From positions 6,200,001 through 6,264,000 of the forward strand of contig NC_052613.1 of the NCBI RefSeq assembly GCF_016545825.1: a DNA stretch of 64,000 nt. Reading direction: 5' to 3'. Source of the stretch: Eucalyptus grandis. Its lineage: Eukaryota; Streptophyta; Magnoliopsida; Myrtales; Myrtaceae. Positions 34,140-46,562 of this stretch are shown in pieces. Each line of letters starts with the position of its first letter. The stretch's first letter is position 1. The position numbers were made by a program, and so were the translations under genes. The notes under the pieces are model-generated. The model was not told the origin of the DNA. It ran no database searches and worked only from the letters and a program-made list of their open reading frames with translations.

Positions 34140-36445
34140 TTACGGCGTTCCCGTATCCCGGGAAGACACAAGTAAGAGATCCGGGATCGAATTATGTTGT
34201 GTGTATGGTCTAAGACAAGGATAACATGCACATCCAAAGACCCTTAGATGTTCATAGCTTGGCGATGATGATGAATTTTCTTTGTAAGGTGAGTCCAGTT
34301 GTAACTTTGGTGTAGGAAGAATATTTACAATATAGTTAGCTGTCATGAAGGCATCTACCCAAAATTTCAATGGAACTCTAGAGTGATACAGCATAGCTAA
34401 ACCCAGTTCAACTATATGACGATGTTTCCTTTCGATATTCCATTTTGTTACGGTGTATGTGGGCAAGACATGAAGCATTTATGCCACTATTCCTTAAATG
34501 ATTCGGAATGCATTTAACGATAAACTCTCCTCCTCCATCACAATGAAAAATTTTGATTCTATGATTGAATTGCCTCTCGACTAGTTTCGAAACTCAACAA
34601 AGATATCATAGAATTCTGACTTTAGCTTCATTGGATACAGCCAGCTATAGCGGGAAAAATTGTCTACAAAGATGACATAGTACTTAAATTTCTGAAAAGA
34701 ACTAACTGGTGAGGGACCCTAAATGTCACAGTGTATCTTTTCTAAAGGAACATTGGATGTAGTGTCTGATAAAGGAAAAGGTAAAGCTGTACTCTTTGCT
34801 ATTTGATAGCTTCTACATATAGTCTGTGTTGTTGCATTACAGTAAATCAACTTCTGATTCTGTAGATGCTTTACTATTTTCGAGTTTGTGTGGGCCAATC
34901 TCTGGTGCCACACATCTTCTACTGCAACTCTGTGTCTTTGAGTGAAGAATGCTTCATGGTTTGTGAGTCCACTCGGTAAAGTCCTTTAATTTTCCTTTCG
35001 AGCTTCATTGTTGTATTGGTGTGATTGTCCTTTACATAGACACCGGTTTATCAAAGACAAAAGAACAAGGATAGTCATCTATTAGTTTAGAAGCGAGAAG
35101 AATCTTCTTTATTTCTAGAACAATTAGTACATCATTAAGAGGTAATGAGTTGTCCTCGGTATTGCAGTATCACCAATGTAAGTAATGGCGGACATGACCC
35201 ATTTCCTATCATGACGATATCGGTTCCACCTTAGAGAGTGTATGAAGAATACTAGGATTTGCACGATGTGAGTCAGTAACCGATATCTGGATACCACTCA
35301 TTTCCTTTTGGATCCTCAAGATGCATCGCTGTCAATCTTTGTTGGAATATCTTCAGCTTGATATGAGTTATCAAATCTATACCCGAGAGAAGTGCATCAT
35401 GTCTGGACGTTTATAAATTTGACACTCGATGCGAGTACTTCTGTTATTTTCTCATCCTGCAGATGTTTATTGAAGGTTAGAGTCGAAGATGGATAAGTTT
35501 TGATGTCCCGATACCTCGTGAGTAACTTGCATATGGTCGAAACCCGACTAGATCCAGGAAGTCATTTTTCTGTCTAAGTTCTTGATCTCCTTGATCTGAA
35601 TCAAAGTGTTTATTCTGTAGTTCGACTTCTTTAAGAATATCCATAACCACGACCTCTACCATTAGTAGCACGTCCTCGACCATAATTACGTCCCCTCTGT
35701 AATTGCTTCTTTGAACTGCAAAACCAGTTCGAGGATATATTCTCTGTCGGTGTTTCCTTTCTGCTGTATTTCAGTTGTCTTTGTCCAAAATAAGCTAGAT
35801 TGGGATTATATTGGTTCTGGAATAGTTACAATCTTGTTTCAAATCTTTCTAATTGTGCTATTACCTCATCATATTACGGTTGAGGTTTCGAGCGATATAA
35901 TAGATCGAAAATTTTCATACTTAGAACCCAGTCCTTCCAAAACACCAAACATTTTGGTTATCTCATCTACAGAGCTTTCCTATAGCATTTAGCCGATCAC
36001 ATATGGATTTGTATTCTCTGAGATAAACGAAAACTCGATCCCGTTTAGCGGAGCTTGTAGTTTTCCTCTCGGTTCAAACTCTCTAGCAGCGGCTTCGTAA
36101 AACGATTAAGAAGTGTCACGCCATACCTCATAGGATGTTTCTAAGCCAATGATCAAGCTCGAAATGTTTTGAGATACAGCTCCACTAATCCATGATGATA
36201 CAAGCTTATCGGTTTTTGTCCAATACGTAGTATCTGGTTACGGCTGTTTCACACCTTCAACTTCAATCGTAACATTCGAGAGGTGATGGAATTTCACCAT
36301 TAATGAAGCCAAAAAGTTCTTGGCTTGAAGAAATGCAATGGCGAGCTTGCCATAACAGAAAATTATCTTCAGCAAGTTTGATTGTGACAAAATTGGAAAT
36401 ATTAACATGTATTGGGAAAGGGTATTTACGTGTTCTTGTTGCCAT
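34140..36445 (-). pseudogene. copia gag and integrase of nested element
   Basis: Gag begins MATRTRKYPFP at 36445 and contains the NFLLWQA segment typical of copia gag in plants. The integrase region has a VWHQRLAHTN GAG-pre motif (about 34915), then after frame changes WNIERKHRHIVELGLAMLYH and FGCACYPCLRPY (34478-34200). The protease cannot be placed with certainty. Multiple stops and frameshifts. Confidence 0.75.
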
Positions 36446-37378
36446 CTTTGTGTTCTCTCGGCTTTGAAGAAGACAATGATAATGTTGATGTTAAAAGCAC
36501 TTTGAAATCTCCAAATCAACAAACGAGAATGATCAATAGCTACTTTGATTCTTTGTGATCGGTGAAGTTCGAGACTTATCACGAGACTTGAACATCTTTG
36601 GATTTCATACGGGGAGTAATCGACCACTTGGTCTCTACCTAGAGAAGCAGAACATGCAAATTAGGGACGAACATAGCGCTTACTGTGACTACGAAGCTGG
36701 TGGTGTTGGGGAAGTGGCTTCGGTTGAATCGCAACCTTCAACTTGTGGATGAATAGGGAGTCTTCCTTCCAACGTCCTTCAACGAGGAATCACCGGAGAA
36801 ATGGAAGCCACCGTAGTTACTATAACCCTTTGCTAATCTCTACCTCGGCCGAGTCGAGACCTTCAAACTTGGCACGAATCTGAGTTTCGCGCTTTGAGCG
36901 CCGATCAAGTGACGGATCCTCGAGAGCAATCGAGAGAAGAGAGCAAATCCGGTGGAGAGCCGAATCGAGCCACGGGCGGGAATCGCTGTCACCGCGACGA
37001 TCTTCACCCCAAGCCGAGAGATCCCCAAGCAGAGCGATCACGGCCTTCACAACCACGGAACCCTCACAACCACCGGAAACCCTCACAACCACCGGAACCG
37101 AGAAACCCTCACAACCAATGGAGCAGAGATCCGCCAGAAACCCTCACAACCACCGGAACCGAGAGATTGAGAGTCTCATGATCCCGACCTTGAGTCTTCG
37201 ATTTCCAAGGGTGATCCGCCAAACCAGATTCGTCACCGCGGTTGCCGTCGGCCGGATTGAGTCGGATCCGCAATCGGAGGACGGATCGGAGCAGAAGAAC
37301 TTGCCGGCTACGGACACCTTCGATTTGCACCGGATCGGCGGAGGACCAATAAGGATGATCGACCATGCTCCGATACCA

Positions 37379-37847
37379 TGTGAAGATGAATAAGATGAAC
37401 GAACTGAAAAAATGAAACTTTCTTCTTCCTCGTATTTACACGTATATGCTATACATCACAGAGCATATTTTCAATGGCGTGCTCTGTTTTCACATTCTCT
37501 CACTCGTAAACTCAGCAAGCTGCTAAGAAGACTTTTTCGAGAAGAAGAAAAAAGGAAAACAAAAACTGAACTTAAAAACAGAAAAACAAAACTAAAACAG
37601 AGAAACTGACAGCACACGTGTAAATTGAAGTCTTCGGTGAAGTCTTCATCACCGACTCACTTCATGACGTGGCTTTCCCAGTCAAATAGTCTCCCTGACT
37701 TGTGTGCTTCGCTTTATGCTTTGTGCTATACTTCCTTTGATCTTTACAATAGCTGCAGCCCTTTCACTTTCATTATCTTCCTTTGTTGAAGTTGTGACAG
37801 CAGAGTAATCCCTCTGCATTGGCTGAGTTGCTCTTATTTCCTTAACA
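37379..37847 (-). repeat. 5' LTR of nested copia element (469 bp)
   Basis: Same ends as the 3' LTR, followed by AATTC at 37848-37852. Next to it at 37367-37378 is the primer-binding site, reading TGGTATCGGAGC on the coding strand (canonical: TGGTATCAGAGC). Confidence 0.92.
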
Positions 37848-40158
37848 AATTCCTTCCATCTTTCCCCCACTCACGCCGGTCAATAATCAAGTCTTTCTCA
37901 ACTCTTTTGTTGACCGAAGCCCCTCGCGTGAAGCCATCTGTGCAGCGGCCGTTTGTGTGTCCATCTCCAAGCGTGGTCTTCTCCAATAGTTCGAGGACAC
38001 CCCCCACGAAGAAGCAAAGCCCACGAAGCCACCGAAGCAGGCCATCCCCGATCATCACGCCTGCAGCCGTTGTTCTCAGTCCACGTCCCCACCGCCAGCT
38101 CCTTCTACCGCTCGATCATCCGATTGCCTTCAAAGCTCGTGGATTTCGGCTTGCACGAAGACCAGCAAATCCGTGGCCGCGTCTCCCCCAGCTCGAGTTC
38201 AGCAGCCAACGCCAGCAACTGCTTCGTCCGTTTCTCCTCTTGCGCGTGCGTCTCGGCCCCGCAATCCACTCGGCCACTCAGCCGAAGAAGCCCAGCCTAT
38301 AGAAGCTGCTGCTTCTCTGTCTTTGTTGCTCCTTGGATTCAGCCCACGCAAGTTTTTAAAAGCCCGCTCAGTTCAGCCCATCTACAGAGAAATTTCAGTC
38401 CAGCCTTTGAAGCCCATGGATCTAGCGAATTCTTCAGTCCAGTGATTTTAAGCCCAATCTCCAGCAGAGAAGCCCATTTTGTTCAACCAGCAAAGCCCAA
38501 GTGATTCAAGCTCAGGCCCAATTCCATTGCAAGCTTAAGGCCCACTTGAACTCAAGCCCAGTCCAATTTCAAAAGCAAATCTCAGTTTGGGCTGAGATTT
38601 GTTGGGCTAAGTTTAAGCCCAAGTTTGTCGGCATGCCAAAAATTTCGATTTTGGCCATCGAGTCGTCGCTCGGTGAACCGGTTTCATGATGCTTAGGTGA
38701 GTTTATACTCTAAACTGCTTAGTAGGTTAATGACGTTTAAGGGTGTTAGATTTATTTTATTAGGAATTAGGTGGTTAGTTAGATTAAATTAGAAATTAAA
38801 TTATTTAATTGAGCATGTTAGGTGGTTAGCGTGGTTTAGCTAAGGCCTAAATAAATTGTACTATTTATCTAGAAGGGTTCGGAAATTTTCCGGGTCCGTA
38901 TTGGTTATTAATTTAATGATTTTGGCCTAGGGTATTATTTCTAGAATTTAAATTGATTTATTTAATTAATTTCAGTAATTATTTAATTATTAATTATTTT
39001 AGGAAATTAGGCCGGAATAGCCGGTGACCGGAATTTCGTGCGATTGCAATGGTGTGGTTAATTTCCAATGAGTGCTAAGTTATGCAAATTGAGTGCTTGA
39101 TTGGATTTTTGTATTTAATTCCAAAATTGTGAATTTCCAATATTTATTCAAAATCCCAGTGTCGGGTTTTGATACCGAAAATGGTTTTAGTTATATGAAA
39201 TAGTGGGATTTCAAAAGGAGGAATATCAATTTTTGGATCAAGTTGACCGTGTCCCACACACGAGTAATTTCATGTGAATTTCTAATATGAAGAAAAGGTC
39301 GAGGCTCTGTTTAATTGAAGCATTTGAGTGCAATGCACGGTGTCCTGAGCCATATTTGAGTGATCGTGTGATGGTTATGAGAAATCGTCCCGGGTTTGTT
39401 GAGCTAGACGTTATCCCAATGTGGATACCCCTGCAGCGGACAGAGAGCCGTCATGATTGATTACGGACACATGCTCCTTCGGAAGCAGTCGATAAAGAGA
39501 CGTGCCGTGCTTAATGGGGTGAGGCAGTGCAGTAATGCGAAGACCGCCGAACTAAGAGTAGGCCGTGCTATATGCCGAGATCAAATCTAGGAACGCATGA
39601 TTAATTGAGTGTGGCGTTTCAATTATTGGAGCTTATTTGTTGCTCATGCTCTCGTGTTGTGCTGTGAGATAAATTGTGCAGACCTACTGGATCGAGACAA
39701 GGTAAGTCTCCTTGATTGTGTATTGCGTGCTTAGGATGCTTCTTGGCGTATTTCCCTAGGTGGGGTTTAGAGCTTAGTGTGAGATGATATCTCACCTTGT
39801 GAGACAACAACATTTTCGTGGTGTCGAGTGAGGCTGTGAAGAGAGGATGTGATCGAGCATAGGTCGATTAGGACCGTCTTTTGAAAGGAACATCTTTTGT
39901 AGTCTTTGGTAGACTGTGTTCATGACTCAGTGTATATATAAAAGCATGTTTGTGTATGAATCTATTATTCGCTTTTCAGAGATGATTACTGTCGTTTCTT
40001 TTCGCATGTGCAATAAAATGGAAGAGGGCGACTCATCTTGGGAAGTCGCAAATTATTATTGCCAGTGATAGGGATGGACGTGCTGGGATCGGGCGTAGCC
40101 ATCTCATTTCATCCGCATATGCAATGGTGCAGCGAGCCTTTGTATAACTCCCAATGCA

Positions 40159-42510
40159 TTATCCCATCCATAGCAACACCTTATCGGGCAACATTCTCAC
40201 CATCGAATTCCAATCGACCGCAAAACCCTTCTCACGAGAACATGTGCTAAAGTAAGCAAGTGGTAGTCCATGATAGACATACAAACTTAAAACTTGTGAT
40301 GACCATGTTAAGGGAACAAACCTCATCCGCATGACCCGGAAGATCTTGTTTCAACTTCTTCGTGCGAATATCCTGAGATCTAAAAGTAAGCCAAATATTG
40401 AGCAAACATTTAAGCATTCAAATCAGCAAAAATTCATAATAATCATAACCGGGTAAAGGCGGACTCCACATGCTATTGACATTTACAAATAGTTAAAACA
40501 ACAGAAGCAAGTAAGAAATAACAAGCAACGTACTCACTTTACAATATCCTCATCAATATCCTCTACCATAAATAAGCAGACCTAACATGGTCCAATGGTT
40601 CAAAAAATAACTTTAAATAGGCCATTGAGATCTCAATGAAAACAAGTTGCACTAGAACTCAGCAACCAGGGGAAAAATCCTTATTGCTTGCACCATAAAT
40701 AAACTAATTTCCTGTAACACTTATTATTTTTGATAATATTACAAGCTCTCCTGTTACAATTCTAAGTGACCACACTTGATCTCTCTTAAAGCTGGCCCAT
40801 GACACACGTAAGTACTTTATGGAAATCATTCAAACGCTATATGCGTTGTGCAATTGACCTTCAGGGTAGTCTTTGCTCCCACTTAAAAGAGTCTACCATC
40901 CGCAGAACAACTGTGCATTATGTAAATCAGGATTAGAAATCATTCTTGAATGGATAAGACGAGCAAATTTTGAAAATATCTCAAACCTTATCTGATATAC
41001 AGGCCGGACATGTCCACTGAATGCAGCAACAATCTTCCCAATAATACCATTCCACAACTTCACAGATCTATCAAACGAAGCACTAGCCACCTATTGCCCA
41101 TCCAGTGAAAAGTAGATACGATCCACAAGCTGCAAACAAAAAGCATAATTTCCCGCATTTACACCTAAGACAGTTCAACAAGGATCTAAAGTACTAGCCT
41201 CAAGAAAATATTAGGAGGATGTCTCATCCATTGAACCAGTGCCACCAGGACCACAATGTGGAGTACGTCCTTATTTAGCATCATTATGGCAATTGATAGT
41301 ATATAATGGTACACAAACAGTCTTCTAATTACAGTAAAGACTTAGGGAATCAATCACACAGCAAAAGCAGGTAGCTATCAAATCAATCTCCCTCCCTCCC
41401 TCCCTCCTCCCTCCTCCCTCTCCCCTCACACACGCGCGCACACATACCAGTTGGGGATCGGTCATTCGTGTTTTAGTATGCTTACCGACCGAAGGTTCCC
41501 ACAAAAACATAGTAAAATCATCAGATCCAGAGACCAATTTTTTGGGAGCATTGCCTTTCATTTTCTTATAACTTTCTAATGCAACCTATGTTCATCAACA
41601 AAATACAGAAGTTCATATAACAGTTACCAGAAAGTAGAAATACAAATGTGCACAGACCCAAAGGCAGAGAATCACCACAGGGCAGAACATGCACAGAGCC
41701 AAAAGACATGTGCTGACTAATGCATACTAGGTTGTAAGAAAATAATGTCCAGAGAGAAATAACCAATGCATACTAAGTTGCATGAGCAAATCAATGTGCA
41801 GAGAAAATAAATGTGTGATTTTATTGCCTCGTGATATAAAGATGATTCCACATAATAACAGTTACCTACTTGCTTCATTTCTTCAGAAGATGAATAGTGT
41901 TTTCCAGTGTGATCAAAAGCTACAGTTTGAAGAACATACTCAGTGCTCAGAGCAGGGAGTTAACCCAGTGTCCATGATCCTACAACAAAAATTTTACAGA
42001 AATAAGGATGACTGTGAAAAAAAGGAGGGATCTAGCAGCAACTTAGATTAAGAATGCAGACTTGGCAGTAGAAACTAAGAAAAGACATAAACACGCTAGC
42101 CATGAAAACTGAACTCTAACCTAAATATGCAATTCATATCTCAGAGACATCAAAAAATGGTGGTATTTCATTCTTAACGTCAATATCTCCCAAGAACTAT
42201 ACAATGAAAACATTCAAGGACATGATATCGCTAATAGCAGGGCTAAATAATATGCCCAATTAGTATGGGGTAGGTCACTAGGTGCCAAACTGCCTCCTGG
42301 AACCAAAGAGATTGAGTGAATGCAGCTACTCCAAAGGCGCAAATAAATATAAAGCTCTTGTGGCGAAGAAGAAGACAGGCATGCAATGACCCTGCAATCT
42401 GTATAACAAACTTTAAAAAAGATGTTACCTTCAATTCCTTTATCAGCTTCCCCTGGGAGTTTCTCAGACATTAATTGTACAGTCCTGGGAGCTGCAAGAA
42501 ATTTAAAATA
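40159..42510 (-). pseudogene. NLE: Notchless (NLE) WD40-repeat gene, 3' half, decayed
   Basis: Minus-strand exons match the C-terminal half of Notchless, a beta-propeller protein acting with Midasin in 60S ribosome maturation. Exons: about 42510-42430 (SQDCTI, then TGA in place of Trp), 42005-41880 (GHWVNSL, AFDHTGKHYSS), 41587-41455 (KMKGNAPKKLVSGSDDFTMF), 41130-40990 (VASASFDRSVKLWNG, GHVRPVYQ), a frameshifted one near 40910-40855 (GSKD), 40378-40325 (DIRTKKLKQDLPGHADE) and the last ending LLWMG-stop at 40159. Damage: Trp to TAG near 41092, Trp to TGA near 42460, several small indels. The 5' half (Notchless N-terminal domain and first repeats) was not found. Confidence 0.85.
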
Positions 42511-42848
42511 ATTCTTCACCAGGTAAGAGCAGCAGCAGTTTGGCAAAGTCCAAGGATACTTCAGTAGCTTGAAAGCAGAATTTACAAGTCCTCGCTAATC
42601 TTAGGCCCATTAGAAGTATGATTTAGTCAAGAAAACTTCATGTTATTCTTTGTTGTTCATGTAGCACGGCACTAGCATATGGACATTAATACATCACAAA
42701 GTGATTAAATATTTATCTCAGTGTTGAATTGCCTCTCTTGTTCCAACTTGTCAGTGGGACAGCTGTGTTAAGAGGTTGGCGGATCAAAGTCTTCGTGAGT
42801 ATTTAGTTTGCAGCCTCAGTGATATTCATTCCGAACAACATAACTAAA
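42511..42848. other. Interval between Notchless relic and hAT-like element
   Basis: No gene recognised. The N-terminal exons of Notchless would be expected on the far side of the neighbouring element but are not visible there either. Confidence 0.4.
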
Positions 42849-45800
42849 TTGGCAAATGGGTGAATTGAATTCAATGGGTCGACCCATATTAAACCCATTT
42901 AACCCGTTTTGACCCATATTATTGTAATATATAAATATAATGACCCATACCGACCCGACCCATATCAGACCCATACCCGGCCGACCCGTATTGCTAAAAC
43001 CTACTAATATTCTGAAAAAAAAAAAAAACCACGCTCACTTTATACATATGCTCATTGGATAAAAACCTCAAATTAAATTAAAAAATAGTAAATAAAATAA
43101 AAATTATTAAAAAAATCTATAAATGAAATATTTATGAAGAGTTAGACTATGCATGCTTCTCTTATTTAAAGTGAGCATACTATTGAGGTCAAATTATTTA
43201 CTCACAAATGAGTTCATCATCTTGATTAAGATATGAAGCTAACATTTTCAGCCTTTTGAGTAAAAATTCGTATGTGACCATACGAAGGAATAATTCTTCA
43301 GCACTACAAAAAAGATACTTCACTTCAATGTTTCCCTCAATAAGACAGCTCCAAGACACAATTCTCAACTCTACCAAGAACCAAATTATCTACCAAATAA
43401 TCGGTGCCCCAAAACATAAGAGGCTTCAGACATTCAGTATTGGTAAGACATTCCCTGACAAAACCAAGCAATCGATTGAAGTAGCACCTACTTTGCACTT
43501 TTCAGCAGGTATGAGCTTGTCCGCGAAACCGAGGACTCCCGAATTTACCAAGGCTGGCAAGGCGAAATGGACTCACCACCATTCCCACATTGTTGCTCCC
43601 TTGGGCTTTGGCTCCTCAAACAGCATGGTCGCCCCTGCTTTATCCACCTTCAATTACAACAAAAAACTAAACCAACAAAGAATCTCCTCTTGGGGAATCT
43701 CCTCGGTGGCTAACGGCTGCATCGGGCCTGCAAAATAAGGGGAATACATCATAAACGAAAGGGGAGGAAACACGCCTTGGTAAAAAGAATGGTTGGCCAC
43801 ATAAGAGAAAAAGTAGTAAGAAGCCAACTTCAGGCCAATGCAGCAAAAGACTTGTCTTCAAAAAGGCAAATTCAAGCAAGAACAAAAGAGACATCATCTT
43901 GAAGATTGGGTCGCATGACGGAAAATCCATAAATCATAGGCTAAGATCCAGACAGCAACATAAAAATCTCCAACTCAACCGAGTGACAAATATGACGTTG
44001 AACAACATCAATGCAGGAAATGAAAGATTGCCAAGAGAACCCAAAAATAAAAATAAAGATAAAGCTCTGAAAACAAAACTCAATCCCGATTATATGACTA
44101 TGAAACAGTAAATTCATTTGCAGTCTAAGCTTCCTTTACATGGCTACTAAAATAAATAGATTAACAGGATATTTTCACCTGGAAAACACCATGCCGGAGT
44201 TGAGTCATATGAGTACGCATACATCATTGCAGCAGTAGGCCACTGCATGTACCCAGCATCACTTGTGTTTTGATTAAATCCGTCACTCAAAAGAGTTCAT
44301 AACAGCACCAGAAGGAGGCACATAGTTAAGTGAAGCTTGAGGCCTCGGCATCTGACCAAGTGGAGTAAATCCAGCATCAAAATGCCCAAAAGGATGTTGA
44401 ATCTTTTGCATGTTGAAGGGCACTAAACCAAAACTTTGAACAGCAGGGACATTCCTAACATTCCTGTTCCAGTAAGGAATTCATCAAACAAAACTTTAAT
44501 ATTGAGATGGCATTGCATAATGCCATGTTGCAGCTACACAAAAACATACTTTTGGGACGAGGGAGAAGGCTAAGCAAAACAAGTGTCATTGTAACAGTTA
44601 CACAGAAAATTGACAACATATGCCTGTAAATAACTTTAACAACTTTTCACAACAAAGTGATGAATACTAAAATATGTCACCACTTTTGCTGTGCTTCTCA
44701 TGATAAAATTGTTTTGAATGAGAAGTAAAACAGCTGATCAAAGGATTAAATCGAGGTTGAGATCAACTCAGTCACATTGGGATCTCACGCTCAAAAGAAG
44801 AATACTAATGGAACAGAAAAGACCATACCTTCATAACTCTGATCATAATCTGGGTCAAAAACGATCTTTTCTGTCTCTAAGAATGGCTACCTAGATTGTG
44901 TTGCCATCTCTAATGCCTGTATTCTTATCAACATCCACCATGGGAACTCAAGCACACTTCATTATCATCTCTGTTCAAAGATATATTCCTCCGGTCAGTT
45001 GAGGGTCTGAGAAATGTATCATCTAAATCAGAACCACTTAGTCAAGAACAAAGGAACAGACTCGTAACACAACCTCTTTCTCAAGTGGCAAATATACTTA
45101 AAAAATCTGTCATTGTCAAAAACATTTACTGATTTGGTAGAATACATATGAGATGATGTTTCTTCTTCTGGAAATTAGTAGCATATGTCTAATAATGGCT
45201 CCATTTCAGATAAGCCAAAGAAGATTATGGATGCTACTCGGAGAAATTCTTCCACAAGCAACAACCACTACTGATTTATTATTTCAAGAGATAAACAACG
45301 AACTTACTTGCTGTCTAATCCTAGAGTCTCTGACTATAGCAATGATATTTAGAATGTTGATCTTCAAAAATAACCAGAACTACTCTGAAAGTATCACTGC
45401 TAATTTAGGAAATTCCACCTTTAAATGACAGTCGATATTAGTCAAAGCTCTATTTGTTCATAGACAAGTACATTTGCAGGAATTGATTCGGTAACAAAAC
45501 TAACATAGATTGTGGCTTTATGGTACCGATGACTAACCTTTGAATTTTGAAATAGCTTGCCAATTAGTGATATCAATATCAACAATGGCAACGGCAATAC
45601 AAAAAGACCAAGAGGGCAACCACAGGAGACGCCTCAAGGGGCACCGCAACTGGAAACAAATTTCAGAAACCAAATAACATCTGCCTATGGGAACTACTGG
45701 ATTACCATCCGCAATTACTGCCTGCGTTAGAATAGCAAACAAAAATAATTAATGCACGCTTGCTGAGTCATGATGATAAAATCATGCTAAGTCATGATGA

Positions 45801-46554
45801 TAAAAAAAAAAAAAAAAAACCAGCTACGCACACAGCTGAAAACGCCTCATTTCGTCTCGATGATCGGTCGCTACATCTTCTTGATGAGCAACGATTCAGG
45901 ATACCAACATCTACGCGAACCCAATGCCGCTTAATTCCAACATCCCCGAGACGAGAGGGCAGTACAAAGAGCGAATAGAAAGTCCCTCGCCCGCACCAAC
46001 GGAAAGGGAGAAAAAAGGGGTTACCGATTGGTAGGCGGATTCGAGAGGGTGAGATCCGACGATCTCGCGCCTGACGCCATGGAGGCCGAACCGCAGGGCG
46101 TCGGCCGGACACCTCCGATTTCGTGGGCAAGCTGCGGAGGCGGCGACGGAGGTGGGTGACGAAGCTCGTCGACCTTCAGGGAGCAGCGGAGGCGAGCCTC
46201 AGAAGCGGGCGGTGGAGGCAACTCGGAGGCAAGCCGCGGCGATGAGTGGCGGAGGCAGCTTGAAGGTGAGCAGCATAGGTGGGTCGAAAATGGGTCACTG
46301 AGTCACTGACGAGTGACGAAGATGAAGGTCGAAGACTCGCTCGAAGGTGAAGGCCAAAGATGAAGACTCGACGTTTTTTGGGTTTAAAATGGGTCAAAAA
46401 TGGGTCACACTCTCTGACCCATTTTTGACCCATATAAAATTAAACTAAAAACAGGTTAAACGTGGGTTAATAGTTGTAATGGGCTATTAACCCATATTCG
46501 ACCCATATATGAAAATATGAGTGCAAAATGGGTCCATGACCCATTTGCCACCTC
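42849..46554. mobile_element. Candidate hAT-type non-autonomous element with GACCCAT subterminal repeats
   Basis: Ends carry inverted TGGCAAATGGGT (left, from 42850) and ACCCATTTGCCA (right, near 46540-46550). About 150 bp at each end is dense in GACCCAT, AACCCAT or the reverse ATGGGTC, the usual subterminal pattern of plant hAT elements. Flanking 8-mers TAACTAAA (42841-42848) and TAATGAAA (46555-46562) match at 6 of 8 positions, so the target duplication is weak. No transposase is seen. The interior holds coding-like minus-strand pieces listed separately. Confidence 0.5.
44200..46100 (-). pseudogene. Unassigned minus-strand gene pieces inside the hAT-like element
   Basis: Three coding-like pieces lie in the same orientation: MASGARSSDLTLSNPPTNR at 46079-46023 ending at a good GT donor; a stretch around 45735-45545 with VIADGNPVVPIG; and one around 44460-44300 with SFGLVPFNMQ, FGHFDAGFTPLGQMPRPQAS and PPSGAVMNSF. 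They may be exons of one gene captured or interrupted by the element. I do not recognise the family and could not join them into a frame. Confidence 0.35.
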
Positions 46555-46562
46555 TAATGAAA

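Larger units (their letters stand above)
31656..37847 (-). mobile_element. Nearly complete Ty1/copia retrotransposon, nested
   Basis: Full structure is visible: LTRs at 31656-32123 and 37379-37847 with TG..CA ends, AATTC target duplication on both sides (31651-31655 and 37848-37852), a tRNA-Met primer-binding site next to the 5' LTR (minus strand, 37367-37378, TGGTATCGGAGC) and a polypurine tract AATTTGAGGGGGA next to the 3' LTR (32124-32136). Minus-strand coding order is gag (36445-35477), integrase (about 34930-34140), reverse transcriptase (33345-~32900) and RNase H (32742-32124). The LTRs differ mainly by small indels, so the insertion is young or the differences are partly sequencing errors. 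Several frameshifts are present. Confidence 0.93.
30554..40097 (+). mobile_element. Long solo LTR-like sequence split by a nested copia element
   Basis: Starts TGTGACA at 30554 and, after removing the copia insertion and one AATTC (6.2 kb), is about 3.35 kb long. It is flanked by GCCAT on both sides (30549-30553 and 40098-40102), a 5-bp target duplication. The right end reads GGGCGTA rather than the expected CA, perhaps from a small deletion. Its first ~1.1 kb matches a second copy starting at 53735. There is no internal coding region, so it looks like a solo LTR, probably of a Ty3/gypsy element with very long LTRs (lineage is inference). Confidence 0.55.
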
